64,000 bases of DNA from Sphingomonas sp. PP-CE-3A-406 (GCF_003688625.1 NZ_RCWY01000001.1:930001-994000), one strand, 5' to 3'; positions 51,827 to 61,332 are shown, counted from the stretch's first letter. The notes: generated by a model from the letters alone, not told the origin. A program made the numbers and translations.

Positions 51827-53887
51827 TCAGAACGAGAAGCTGATCCCCGATCGCACCCGCGTATCCGCAGGGAGCGGCGACTTGGTGGCCCCCGACGCGT
51901 GCGTCAAATTCTCGCCCGCAACCCACGCCGAGACCGTCCGTGACAGGCGGACGCCGACCTTAGCGTCGAGCGCGAGCGCGGCCGACACGTCGAACAGATC
52001 GAGAAACGTATCGGGCCGCGTGCTGAGCTGGCGCGTCGCGGACGTATACCGGCCGACGACCGATCCGGACCACCGCGCGCCGCTATAATCGATCACGACA
52101 TTGGCCTTGTGCCGGGCGGTCGCTTCGCCGGGCACGAACGCATATTCGATGCCGCGAGCATTCGCCGGCAATGCCTCGTCGGTCTGCGTGAAGGAATAAT
52201 TCGCGCGCCAGGTGACATGGTCCCGGATCGCCCCCCGCGCCGACAGCTCCACGCCGTACGTGCGGAAATTACCGATGTTGGCGACCCGCGTGACTAGGAA
52301 CGGATCGGTCACGCCGTGGATCTCGAGCACGGGATTGTCGCCGGGATAGGCGATCGCGTTGTTCGTGCGGGTGAAGAACGCCACCGTCTTGATCTCCAGC
52401 GCATCGGAAATCCGGTAATCATAGGCGAGTTCGGCGCTCCAGACCTCGACCGGTTTGATCGCCGGATCGCCCGCGACGACGACCGGCAGCGGTACGCCGA
52501 CGAACGTCACCGGGATATTCATCCCGAACACCACCAGCGACGGCGCCTGCACGGCGCGCCCGCCGTTCAGCCGAACGGTCTGCCGAACCCCCAGCTGATA
52601 GACCGCCGCGGCGTTGAAACTGAATGCCGTGAACGAGCGGTCGAAGTCGCGCGCGGTGTTGGCGGTGATCGCGGCGATCGTCCCCGATTGCCCCAGCGAC
52701 AGCGTGTCGATCCGGCCGGCAAGGTTTACCGACAGCGGATCGGCGACCCGCACGTCGAGCATCGCATTGGCCGAAAGGACCGAATAGTCGGTGATCCGCG
52801 AAAACGTCACACCGCTGGCGACGCGGTTGTCGCGGTACTCGACGCCGATCCGCGCGGTATCGTCGCCGCTCAGCCTGACCAGCGCCGAGGTCTGCGCGAC
52901 GAAGGTGCGTGCCGACAGGTCGAACGTCTGCAGCGCGGCGATCGGCGCGCGTCCCGGATCGTTCGATCCGATCCCGTATCGGGCATCGAGCCAGTTATTG
53001 TACACCTGCGCGGTGATGCTGCCCCACGGCGTGTCGCGGTCGACGTGCACGCCGATATTGCGGGTCCTGTACAGCTGTTCGCTGTAGATCTGCGTGACGA
53101 GCAGTTCCAACTGGCGATTGCGCGCATAGCCGCCGGTCACGCTCAACTGGGTCTGCGCATCGAGATCGGCATCGACCGTCGCCGACACGTCGTCGCGGAT
53201 CACGTCGTCGGCGCGCGCGGGCTGGATCTGGTCGGCCGGTATCGCGCGCTCGTTCTCGCGCATGTGCCCGCCGGACACCCGGAGTCCGACCCCGCTGGAA
53301 ACCGGCATGCTGAGCGCACCGGCGATCCGGCCATAGCCATGATTGCCGGCCTCCGCGGTGGCGAAGATCTTGCGGCTCGCCAGCGGATCGATCGTGATGA
53401 TGTTGACGACGCCGCTCGCCGCATTGAACCCGAACAGCGCACCGACCGGGCCGCGCACGAGTTCGATCTGCTGGATTTCCTCGAGCTGGATGCCGAGCAG
53501 GTTCCAGTCGGTCATCCCGTAGTGATCGAGATAGACCTGGCGCCCGTTGACCAGCACGAGCAGCCGCGGGTTGTACGTCTGCACGCCGCCGCGCACCGCG
53601 ATGTCGCTCTGCCCCGCGGTCCAGTGGTTCACGTCGATCCCGGCATAGGTATTGAGCAGGCTCGGAACGTCCTTGGCCGGCGAGCGCAGGATCTGGTCGT
53701 GGTTGATGACGATCGTCGATGCAGGGCTTTCCGACTGGCGTTGCGGCTTGCCGGTGACGCTCTTGGTGACGGGTTCGCCCATCGTCTGGCTCAGTAGGTC
53801 GTAATCCATGCGTTGCGCATGGACGGGCATCGCGACGAGCGGCAGGCTCGCGAGGGCGGCAAGACGAAGCGAAGTACGATACCGCAC
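51827..53887 (-). CDS. TonB-dependent receptor of the YfiR/c-di-GMP group
   Basis: Smaller TBDR of 686 residues. Signal peptide 1-24 (LPLVAMPVHAQ), then LLSQTMGEPVTKSVTGKPQRQSESPAS as the exposed N-terminus. The plug has STIVINHDQILRSPAKDVPSLLNTYAGIDV, IAVRGGVQTYNPRLLVLVNGRQVYLDHYG and IELVRGPVGALFGFNAASGVVNIIT. The barrel ends in VRSGISFSF. The GTG start at 53887 follows AAGGAGGT by 7 bases and comes 2 bases after the YfiR stop, so both are one operon. The plug resembles receptors found beside YfiR and GGDEF genes, suggesting a signalling role as well as transport. Confidence 0.9.
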   Translation of the reverse strand: MRYRTSLRLAALASLPLVAMPVHAQRMDYDLLSQTMGEPVTKSVTGKPQRQSESPASTIVINHDQILRSPAKDVPSLLNTYAGIDVNHWTAGQSDIAVRGGVQTYNPRLLVLVNGRQVYLDHYGMTDWNLLGIQLEEIQQIELVRGPVGALFGFNAASGVVNIITIDPLASRKIFATAEAGNHGYGRIAGALSMPVSSGVGLRVSGGHMRENERAIPADQIQPARADDVIRDDVSATVDADLDAQTQLSVTGGYARNRQLELLVTQIYSEQLYRTRNIGVHVDRDTPWGSITAQVYNNWLDARYGIGSNDPGRAPIAALQTFDLSARTFVAQTSALVRLSGDDTARIGVEYRDNRVASGVTFSRITDYSVLSANAMLDVRVADPLSVNLAGRIDTLSLGQSGTIAAITANTARDFDRSFTAFSFNAAAVYQLGVRQTVRLNGGRAVQAPSLVVFGMNIPVTFVGVPLPVVVAGDPAIKPVEVWSAELAYDYRISDALEIKTVAFFTRTNNAIAYPGDNPVLEIHGVTDPFLVTRVANIGNFRTYGVELSARGAIRDHVTWRANYSFTQTDEALPANARGIEYAFVPGEATARHKANVVIDYSGARWSGSVVGRYTSATRQLSTRPDTFLDLFDVSAALALDAKVGVRLSRTVSAWVAGENLTHASGATKSPLPADTRVRSGISFSF

Positions 53888-53889
53888 GA

Positions 53890-54420
53890 TCAGACCTCCT
53901 TGACGAGCATGAGGAATGCCGAACCGAAGCGGATACCGCTGCGTCGCGCCGCCGCCTTGCTGACGATGATCTGCGTCCGATTCGGGCTGGTGATGCCGAC
54001 GACGCACTTCCCGCTGATGACGCAGGCGGAGTCCGCCGTGATCGTCAGAACAGACTGCGCGCCGGCCGCCGCCGCGACCTCGTCCTGATATGCGCGCAGG
54101 CCCGTCGTCACGAAGGCGGCCTTGATCCCGCTTAGCTGCTCGAGGTTCGACACGGCCACGCGTCGCGTCCGCAGCGTCGCCCGGCCGATCGTGATGCCGT
54201 TCGACAGCGCGCGTTCCATATCCGCCGCGTCCGCTTCCGATGCGGCATTGCCGGGCTCGTACACGATCGCGACCGGCACGACCCCGACCGGCGCCGGCTG
54301 CACGAAGGTGATGACACGCGCCGCGACCGGCACGTTGAGCACCGCCGACGGAGCCGGCTGCGTCGGCAGCACAGCCGAAAAGGCGAGGATGGGACCCGCG
54401 AGATACGACAGAGATTTCAC
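53890..54420 (-). CDS. YfiR family (DUF4154) periplasmic protein
   Basis: 176-residue YfiR-like protein. In Pseudomonas, YfiR is a periplasmic repressor of the diguanylate cyclase YfiN. GTG at 54420 follows AGGA closely and starts a signal sequence (SYLAGPILAFSAVLPTQPAPS). The core has VARVITFVQPAPVGVVPVAIVYEPG, ERALSNGITIGRATLRTRRVAVSNLEQLSGIKAAFVTTGL, the Cys pair in DSACVISGKCVVGI and the ending SGIRFGSAFLMLVKEV. It lies between the GGDEF-EAL gene and the TBDR on one strand. In-frame sequence extends upstream to 54594 without a good start. Confidence 0.82.
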   Translation of the reverse strand: MKSLSYLAGPILAFSAVLPTQPAPSAVLNVPVAARVITFVQPAPVGVVPVAIVYEPGNAASEADAADMERALSNGITIGRATLRTRRVAVSNLEQLSGIKAAFVTTGLRAYQDEVAAAAGAQSVLTITADSACVISGKCVVGITSPNRTQIIVSKAAARRSGIRFGSAFLMLVKEV

Positions 54421-54574
54421 GTTGATCCTAAGGGTTCGTCCCGCATGACAGCGGGTTTCGGCGATAAGCGATGCCCGGTGCCCGTAGGAAAACGGGTCGG
54501 TGCGGAAAATATCGTGGCTGGCGTGGGTCGACGCGCGCCACCTGCGGACCGCGCGCGATACGGCACAGACATTG

Positions 54575-56734
54575 TCACGCCGCTTCGCGCTCACCGCGCG
54601 TGACGAGCGCGGCAGCCTGCGCGAACGCGGTCGGCTTGCCGAAGAAATAGCCCTGCCCCTGCGTGCAACCGCGCTGTGCGAGCAGGCTGGCGGTCTGCGC
54701 GTCTTCGATGCCCTCGGCGGTCACTTCCATCCCGAAATTCACCGCCAGCGCGACGATCGCATCGATCAGCTTCTCGCTTTCGACGCTCTCGTGCATCGAC
54801 CTGACGAAGCTTTGGTCGATCTTGATCTTGTCGAACTTGAACCGTCGCAGATGGGACAGGCTCGAATAGCCGGTGCCGAAATCGTCGAGCGCAATCGAGA
54901 TCCCGCTCCGACGGAACGTGTCGAGCACGCGTTCTGCGGCAACGACGTCGTCCATCACCGCGTCCTCGGTGATCTCGATCTCGATCCGCGACGGGATCAC
55001 GTGCGCATCGCGGATGATCCCGATCAGCGTCTCGGCGAGGTTCGGCTCCTCAAGCTGCATCGGCGATATGTTCACCGCCATCCGCAGATGATCGGGCATA
55101 TGGCTGAGGTCGATACACGCCTGACGCAGGACCGACTTGGTCATCTCGGTGATCTGCCCGGTCGTTTCGGCGATCCGGACGAACCTGTCGGGCGTCAACA
55201 ACCCCAGACGCGGATGATACCACCTTGCGAGGACCTCGAAGCCATAGAGCTGGCCATCCGAGAACCGCATGATCGGCTGATAGAACGGCCGTATCTCGCC
55301 GCGCACGATGCCATCGCACAGCTCCTGCTCCATCCGGCGCCGTTCGAGACGGTCGAGCTCCATCGCCGGGGCGAAAAGGCAGACCCGTCGTATCCGGTCG
55401 CGCTTGGCCTCGTACATCGCGATGTCGGCGGCGTGCAGCAGGTCGTCGGGTTCGGATCCGTCCTCGGGGAACCGCGAGACGCCGATGCTGGCGCCGACCT
55501 TGATCATGTTGCCGCGCCACACGAGCGGCTCGTGCAGCGCGACGCTCGCCTGATGGGCCAGCGCCATCACGTCGCTATGCTCCTGGTCCTGCGGCAGGAG
55601 GATGGCGAACTCGTCGCCACCCAACCGCGCGATCGTGCTGTTCGCCCCGAAGACGACCCGCAGGCGGTGCGCGACCACTTTCAGCACGGTATCGCCCGCC
55701 GCGTGGCCATGCGTGTCGTTGGCGTCTTTGAAACTGTCGAGATCGGTCAGGATCACCGACAATCTGCTGTCGGACGCCAGCGCCGCGCCGACCGCGCGTT
55801 GGATATCGCCGACGAACACGCGTCGATTGACCAACCCCGTCAGCGCGTCGGTTCGCGCCAGCAGCAGCGCTTCCTGTTCGGCGACGCCGCGCCGGATGAT
55901 TTCCGCGCGCAACTGCGTCCCCCGTGTCGCTGCCAGCGCCAGCCAGGCATAGGACAGCGCGGCGACGATCAGCATCGCGGTCGTGACCAGCGCGACGAGC
56001 AGACGGGTCCGCCAGGCGGCCTCTTCGGCATGGCGGTGCGCATCGGTGATGCCCGACGCGGCGATACCCTTGATCGCCGTCAGGACGTGATCGGCATTGG
56101 CGCGGAACGGCCGAAGCATGCCGACGCTGGTCGCGAAATCGATCTCCAGCATCGACGAGACCACGTCGACCGCCTCGCGATATTTCGCAAGTTCGACGAC
56201 GACGTTGGCGGCGCGCGCGCGATCGTGCGGCGACATCGCCTGCTGCTGCGCCGCGAGATCGGCACTGATCCGATCGATCCGGGCGCTGATCCGGCCGAGA
56301 CGATGTTCGCCGCCCGCGGACGGTCCGCTCGCCGCTTCGTCGACCATCAGCCGGTACAGGTTGCCGTCTTCGTGATCGAACCGTGCCGCGATCTCGCTCA
56401 ACGACACCGCCGCGTCCATGTCGCGGTCGACGATCACGCTGTTGGCATGCTGGACGTAGATCAGCGTGCCGAGGCACAAGGTAACCGCCAGGACAAGCAG
56501 GACGATCACCGCCTTCGGACCCGCGACGACGCGCGAAAACGGCACCAAGTTCAGCAGCGACGCGGCGAACCGGATTGCCGTGCCGAGCATGCCCGTTCGA
56601 TCCGCGGAATCGTCGAGCGAGGGACCGGCCGCGGTTCGACCCGCAAAGACGATATCGTCGCGCGCACTGGTCGCCGCGCGTCGCCAATGGCTGCCACGCG
56701 ACGATTCGCTTCGAAAATTTCGCTGGTTTGGCAT
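54575..56734 (-). CDS. GGDEF-EAL c-di-GMP protein with periplasmic sensor region
   Basis: 719-residue inner-membrane protein. Membrane segment at about 73-95 (KAVIVLLVLAVTLCLGTLIYV), a helical periplasmic sensor (about 96-240), a second segment at about 243-265, then GGDEF (about 285-450) with an intact GGDEF at 371-375 and an EAL domain (about 460-710). The EAL signature reads EVL. The other phosphodiesterase residues look intact: NISPMQL, EITEDAV, LDDFGTGYS, KIDQSFV and TAEGIED. It could therefore both make and degrade c-di-GMP. The start is uncertain: a Met at residue 49 is also possible. It lies upstream of the YfiR and TBDR genes on the same strand. Confidence 0.88.
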   Translation of the reverse strand: MPNQRNFRSESSRGSHWRRAATSARDDIVFAGRTAAGPSLDDSADRTGMLGTAIRFAASLLNLVPFSRVVAGPKAVIVLLVLAVTLCLGTLIYVQHANSVIVDRDMDAAVSLSEIAARFDHEDGNLYRLMVDEAASGPSAGGEHRLGRISARIDRISADLAAQQQAMSPHDRARAANVVVELAKYREAVDVVSSMLEIDFATSVGMLRPFRANADHVLTAIKGIAASGITDAHRHAEEAAWRTRLLVALVTTAMLIVAALSYAWLALAATRGTQLRAEIIRRGVAEQEALLLARTDALTGLVNRRVFVGDIQRAVGAALASDSRLSVILTDLDSFKDANDTHGHAAGDTVLKVVAHRLRVVFGANSTIARLGGDEFAILLPQDQEHSDVMALAHQASVALHEPLVWRGNMIKVGASIGVSRFPEDGSEPDDLLHAADIAMYEAKRDRIRRVCLFAPAMELDRLERRRMEQELCDGIVRGEIRPFYQPIMRFSDGQLYGFEVLARWYHPRLGLLTPDRFVRIAETTGQITEMTKSVLRQACIDLSHMPDHLRMAVNISPMQLEEPNLAETLIGIIRDAHVIPSRIEIEITEDAVMDDVVAAERVLDTFRRSGISIALDDFGTGYSSLSHLRRFKFDKIKIDQSFVRSMHESVESEKLIDAIVALAVNFGMEVTAEGIEDAQTASLLAQRGCTQGQGYFFGKPTAFAQAAALVTRGEREAA

Positions 56735-56978
56735 GGTCTTGCGGACCTAACTGCCTGCGAAACACTAACAAGTTACGTATAATTTCGACAACATATATCA
56801 ATAAACCCGGTTCGGGTTGATTGCGCCACTCGCGTGGCCCGGCACGCCTGTGACTGCGGCGATGACGGCGCTCACCCGCCTCACGGCCGAGCGGATATGG
56901 CCCGGACGGTAAGAAACCATTTCGAATTTTTCCGGCATGGTCAGACTTTGGCAACGTCTTTCGCGCTAGAATTAAGAC
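56735..56978. promoter_or_regulatory. Divergent promoter region of two c-di-GMP genes
   Basis: 244 bases with no supported gene. The first 90 or so are AT-rich for this genome (around 56755-56810, with a TATATCAATAAA stretch), the kind of sequence expected of a promoter for the minus-strand gene. No specific operator was recognised. Confidence 0.4.
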
Positions 56979-58826
56979 ATGTTGTCGTCGCTCTCCTCGC
57001 GCATAGCCATGCTGGGCGTCGTCGTCGTCGTTGCCCTGACCGCACTCGCGGCCTTGCTCATCCACGCTTCGCTCGACACACGCGACAGCTTCGGTCAGGT
57101 GACGCATTCGGCGGAGGTCATCGAGACGATGACCCAGGCGCTCGGCGAGCTTCGTGACGCGGAGTCGGGCCAGCGCGGCTTCATCATCACGCACAACCCG
57201 GCGTTCGCGCAGTCGTTCGAAGATCGCGTTACGGGTTCGCTGAGTGATATCTCGCAAGTTGCGTTGCTCACCGCCGACAATCCCGTTCAGAACATGCGCG
57301 CCAACGAGCTTCGTCGGTTGATCCGCGAACGGACCGCGGTTCTCCGTGGTCCGCTCGACCTCGGCCAGGTGGGCGCATTCGACAGGGCTGCGGCGATGGT
57401 GGCCAGCGGGCGCGGGCGGGACCTGATGTCGACCATCACGCTCCGGGCGCGAGAGTTTCTGGCCGAGGAGCGCAACCTTCAGACGCAGCGGACCGACGCG
57501 GCGGGGCAGCGGCTGACGGGCGTGCGTCGGCTCGCCATCGCAGGCGTGGCGATCATCGCGCTGATCGTCATCCTGGTGTCCGGGCTCGTCATTCGCGGGA
57601 TCAAACGCCCCTCGGTCCTGATGAAGGAGGCGATGGCCGATCTCGGCAAGGGCGACCGCAGTGCCAGGATCACCAGCGCGATGGGGTCGCGCGAGTTCGA
57701 CGACCTCGCGACGGGCTACAACGCGATGGCAGAGCTGCTGGAGGCTGCGGTCGGCGAACAGGTTGAGAGCGAGCACCAGCTTCAGCACGCCAACGGGGAG
57801 CTGGTCCGCAACGCCGACAGCATGCGCGAACGCGGCGAGGCGATCGAGCTTCTCGGCGGGATGGCGCACCGCATGCAGGCCGCGCGCACCGACATGGAAC
57901 TGGCGCAGATCGTCCAGCTGTTCGTGCCGCGCGTGCTGCCGGGACTGCCCGGTGCGCTGTTCGTCCACAACAACTCGCGCAACCTGTTGACGCCGATGGC
58001 GACCTGGGGCGGCGTCGCTATCGAAACCGACGGGTTCGCGCCCGACCAATGCTGGGCGTTGCGGCGCGGCCAGAGCCACTTCGTCGCGGTACCGGGCGGC
58101 GATATCGTCTGCGCGCACGTCGGCGATGCGGCGACGGTCTATCACTGCGAGCCGCTCCTCGCGTCCGGCGAAGTCATCGGCGTGCTGTATCTGCAGGGCA
58201 TGATCACCGGCGACAGCCGCTTTCAGCTGACGGTACTCGCCGAGAACATCGCCTCCGCGCTCGTCAACCACCGGTTGCAGCGCGATCTGCGCGAACAGAC
58301 GATCCGCGATCCGCTGACCGGGTTGTTCAATCGCCGCTACATGGAGGAGACGCTGGCGATCGAGATCGCCCGCGCCGCGCGCGGCGGACCGCCGCTCAGC
58401 CTGGTGATGTGCGATATCGATCACTTCAAGCGGTTCAACGACGAGTTCGGGCATGATGCGGGCGACTTCGTCTTGCACGCGGTTGCCAACGAACTGCGCG
58501 CCCGCTTCCGCGACGGCGACGTCGTATGTCGTTTCGGCGGCGAGGAATTCACGATCATCGCGCCTGGGACGACCGCCGAAACGCTGTTGAACCGCGTCGA
58601 AATCGTCCGGCAGACGATCGCCGATCTCACACTGGAGCAGAGCGGCAAACGGCTCGGATCGACGACCATGTCGTTCGGGCTCGCGACCTGGAACCCCGGC
58701 ATGTCGCGCGATGGAACGACGCTTATCCAGACCGCGGATGCCGCGCTGTATCAGGCGAAGCGCGAGGGACGGAACCGCGCGATCGTCAGTCCGGCGCGCA
58801 TGCTCGACAGTTCCGCTCGCCGGTGA
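56979..58826 (+). CDS. CHASE3-HAMP-GAF-GGDEF diguanylate cyclase
   Basis: 615-residue membrane protein. First helix at about 10-30 (AMLGVVVVVALTALAALLIHA), CHASE3-type periplasmic sensor (about 35-180: ALGELRDAESGQRGFIITHNPAF), second helix at about 185-207, HAMP with a coiled linker (about 208-285), a GAF-like domain (about 290-430: MELAQIVQLFVPRVLPGLPGALFV) and GGDEF (about 445-605). The catalytic motif is GGEEF at 520-524, with RDPLTGLFNRRYMEETL before it, so an active cyclase is expected. It is divergent from the GGDEF-EAL gene. CHASE3 ligands are not predictable from sequence. Confidence 0.88.
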   Translation: MLSSLSSRIAMLGVVVVVALTALAALLIHASLDTRDSFGQVTHSAEVIETMTQALGELRDAESGQRGFIITHNPAFAQSFEDRVTGSLSDISQVALLTADNPVQNMRANELRRLIRERTAVLRGPLDLGQVGAFDRAAAMVASGRGRDLMSTITLRAREFLAEERNLQTQRTDAAGQRLTGVRRLAIAGVAIIALIVILVSGLVIRGIKRPSVLMKEAMADLGKGDRSARITSAMGSREFDDLATGYNAMAELLEAAVGEQVESEHQLQHANGELVRNADSMRERGEAIELLGGMAHRMQAARTDMELAQIVQLFVPRVLPGLPGALFVHNNSRNLLTPMATWGGVAIETDGFAPDQCWALRRGQSHFVAVPGGDIVCAHVGDAATVYHCEPLLASGEVIGVLYLQGMITGDSRFQLTVLAENIASALVNHRLQRDLREQTIRDPLTGLFNRRYMEETLAIEIARAARGGPPLSLVMCDIDHFKRFNDEFGHDAGDFVLHAVANELRARFRDGDVVCRFGGEEFTIIAPGTTAETLLNRVEIVRQTIADLTLEQSGKRLGSTTMSFGLATWNPGMSRDGTTLIQTADAALYQAKREGRNRAIVSPARMLDSSARR

Positions 58827-58879
58827 TGCTGAGCGGACGGCGTAACCAATACGGTCGAGTGGCGGATCATTTGACCCAC

Positions 58880-58894
58880 CCAATACTCTGACAT
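58880..58894 (+). promoter_or_regulatory. CCAATACTCTGACA element before GH31
   Basis: The same 14 bases as before the GH127 gene (11369-11382), 45 bases before the chosen GH31 start. The TCTGACA core also occurs before uxuA and, inverted, before gntR. Confidence 0.4.
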
Positions 58895-58938
58895 AACCTC
58901 CTGTCATGCCGGCGTTCAAGTCCGGACCGGGAGGACGG

Positions 58939-61332
58939 ATGCGACATACTTGGATCGGCGCGGCAGTGGTCGGCGCGATCGCCAGCGCCACCCCTGTGAG
59001 CGCACAGACTCCCTGGCAATCCTCCGAGACGCAAGCTCCCGCGGCGCGCACGACGTTGGAGCAGAAGACCAGCGACGGGGCCCGGTTCCGCGTACCCGGT
59101 GGCGTCCTTCGCGTAACGGTGTGGGGCGAGCGCGCGATCCGGGTGACGGTCGCCGCGGCACGGGTGCCAGAGTTAGACACCGGTCTCGCGGTCCTCGGCT
59201 CGCCAGCGCGCGTCGCCTGGACGATGACGGAAGACGCGGATCGCTTCGTGATCGCGACGGCTGCGATGCGTGTGATGGTCGCCAAGGCCGATGGCCGGGT
59301 CGCGTTGCTCGGTGCGGACGGCAAGCCGCTGATCGGCGAAAGCGATCCGGTGACCCGACGACTGGGCGACGCGCCGGAGCCCGACGGTCGCGTCCAGCAG
59401 CGGTTCGAGATCGGCGGCGGCCAGGCGATCTACGGGTTGGGCCAGCATCAGGCCGGACTGCTCGATTATCGCGGCACGACGGTCCGGTTGCAGCAGGCCA
59501 ACACCGATGTCGGCGTCCCCGTGTTCGTCTCCAGCGCGGGCTACGGCCTGTTCTGGAACAACCCGGCGGTGACCGATGTCGCCGTCGCCGTACCGCAGGC
59601 CACCGACCGGATCGTGTTCCGATCGCAGGCGGGCGAGGGAATCGATTATTTCCTGTTCGGCGGCCCCGATGTCGACGACGTGATCGGCGCCTATCGCGGC
59701 CTCACCGGGCAAGCGCCGCTGATGGCACGCTGGACCTGGGGGCTGTGGCAATCGAAGGAGCGTTACGGATCGCAGGCCGAATTGCTGGGTGTCGCCGCGC
59801 GCTACCGTGCGATGAAGATCCCGCTCGATGCGGTCGTCCAGGACTGGCAATATTGGAAGCCCGGCGAATGGGGCAGCCACCGGATGGACCCGGCGCGCTA
59901 TCCCGATCCCCAGGGGATGCTCGACACGCTGCACCGGCAGAATGTGCACAGCATCGTGTCGATCTGGCCACGGTTCGACCGCGACCTCGACACGACCAGT
60001 GCACTCGACGCGGTCGGCGGGCTGTACGCAAAGACCTATCCCAACGTCTATCCCGCCGGCGAAGGTCGCTGGTACGACGCGTTCTCGAAGACCGCACGCG
60101 CGACCTATTGGCGGTTCGTGTCCGAGCGCTTGGGCAAGGCGGGCTTCGACGGCTATTGGCTCGACGGCAGCGAGGCGGAACTCGGCGGCCACTGGGGCGA
60201 GATGCGCGACGTGCGGACCGCTATCGGATCCGGAGCGGACGTCTACAACGCGTATCCCCTGATGCACACCAGCGCGGTGCACGACGGCATGACGACCGAC
60301 TTCGCCGCCAAGCGCCCGATCATCCTGACGCGGTCGGCGTGGGCCGGGCAGCAGCGCAATGCCGCGATCACCTGGTCGGGCGACGTTGCCGGACGGTGGG
60401 ACGTGTTCCGCGCGCAGATCCCCGCCGGCGTCAACTTCTCGATGACCGGCATTCCCTATTGGTCGGCCGACATCGGCGGATTCTTCGGCGGCAGCCCCGA
60501 AGATCCCGCCTATCAGGAGTTGTTCACCCGCTGGCTCCAGTTCGCCGTGTTCAATCCGATGTTCCGCATCCACGGAACCGGCGCCGGCAAGGAAGTCTAC
60601 AGCTTCCCCGAGCCTGCCCGCGGTCCGCTGCTCGATGCGGTCGCGTTGCGCTACCGGCTGCTGCCGTTCCTTTACGCACAGTCTTGGCAGGTCACGCAGC
60701 ACGGCGCGTCGTTCCTGTATCCGGCTGGGATGGCGTTCCCGCACGACGAAGTCGCGCGAGACCTGCGCGACGAATATCTGTTCGGCCGGTCGATCCTGGT
60801 CAGCCCGGTGGTCGAGAAGAGTGCGACGTCGCGACAGGTCTATCTGCCCGCGGGCACGGACTGGTATGATTTCTGGTCGGGCGCACGGCTGACTGGCGGC
60901 ACGCGCGTCGCGGTGAACGCGCCGATCGGCCAGATCCCGCTGCACATCGCGGCGGGAACGATCCTGCCGCTGGGGCAACGCGTCCAATATACCGAGCTGT
61001 CGCCCGCTTTGCCGACCGAACTGCGCGTGTACCGCGGTCGCGACGGACGCTTCACGCTCTACGACGATGCCGGGGACGGCCAGGGCTGGCGGCGCGGCGA
61101 GCGTGCGACGATCGATCTTGCACTGGACGACAAGACCGGAACGCTGACGATCGGTGCGCGGCAAGGCCACTATCCGGGTATGCCCGCCTCGCGCATCTTC
61201 CATGTCGTTGCGGTCGGCGCGGGCAACGGCGTCGGACTCGGCGAAGGCATCGGTCGGACGATCGCTTACACCGGTAAGTCGGTCAGCGTAGCGTTGGACG
61301 CTGATGGCTCCGGTGCGGCACGCCGTAGATGA
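58939..61332 (+). CDS. GH31 family glycoside hydrolase, probable alpha-xylosidase, exported
   Basis: Retaining glycosidase of 797 residues with a signal peptide (AIASATPVSAQ). The N-terminal beta domain contains QAIYGLGQHQAG. The TIM barrel has WTWGLWQSKERYGS, the nucleophile Asp409 in GYWLDGSEAEL and the acid/base Asp482 in WSGDVAGRWD. C-terminal domains include LPAGTDWYDFWSG and FTLYDDAGDG (DUF5110-like). The sequence fits GH31 alpha-xylosidases/alpha-glucosidases; xyloglucan side chains would fit the GH95 and GH43 enzymes upstream. ATG at 58939 follows GGGAGG and begins the signal peptide; 58906 is an alternative. It stands alone, with a motif shared with the GH127 promoter. Confidence 0.87.
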   Translation: MRHTWIGAAVVGAIASATPVSAQTPWQSSETQAPAARTTLEQKTSDGARFRVPGGVLRVTVWGERAIRVTVAAARVPELDTGLAVLGSPARVAWTMTEDADRFVIATAAMRVMVAKADGRVALLGADGKPLIGESDPVTRRLGDAPEPDGRVQQRFEIGGGQAIYGLGQHQAGLLDYRGTTVRLQQANTDVGVPVFVSSAGYGLFWNNPAVTDVAVAVPQATDRIVFRSQAGEGIDYFLFGGPDVDDVIGAYRGLTGQAPLMARWTWGLWQSKERYGSQAELLGVAARYRAMKIPLDAVVQDWQYWKPGEWGSHRMDPARYPDPQGMLDTLHRQNVHSIVSIWPRFDRDLDTTSALDAVGGLYAKTYPNVYPAGEGRWYDAFSKTARATYWRFVSERLGKAGFDGYWLDGSEAELGGHWGEMRDVRTAIGSGADVYNAYPLMHTSAVHDGMTTDFAAKRPIILTRSAWAGQQRNAAITWSGDVAGRWDVFRAQIPAGVNFSMTGIPYWSADIGGFFGGSPEDPAYQELFTRWLQFAVFNPMFRIHGTGAGKEVYSFPEPARGPLLDAVALRYRLLPFLYAQSWQVTQHGASFLYPAGMAFPHDEVARDLRDEYLFGRSILVSPVVEKSATSRQVYLPAGTDWYDFWSGARLTGGTRVAVNAPIGQIPLHIAAGTILPLGQRVQYTELSPALPTELRVYRGRDGRFTLYDDAGDGQGWRRGERATIDLALDDKTGTLTIGARQGHYPGMPASRIFHVVAVGAGNGVGLGEGIGRTIAYTGKSVSVALDADGSGAARRR

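Noticed and set aside
55575..59324. Very long open frame on the minus strand (about 1249 codons)
   Set aside because: It runs antisense to the CHASE3-GGDEF gene and out of frame with the GGDEF-EAL gene. Composition is Arg/Ala/Asp-rich with no domain, as expected of shadow frames in high-GC DNA.
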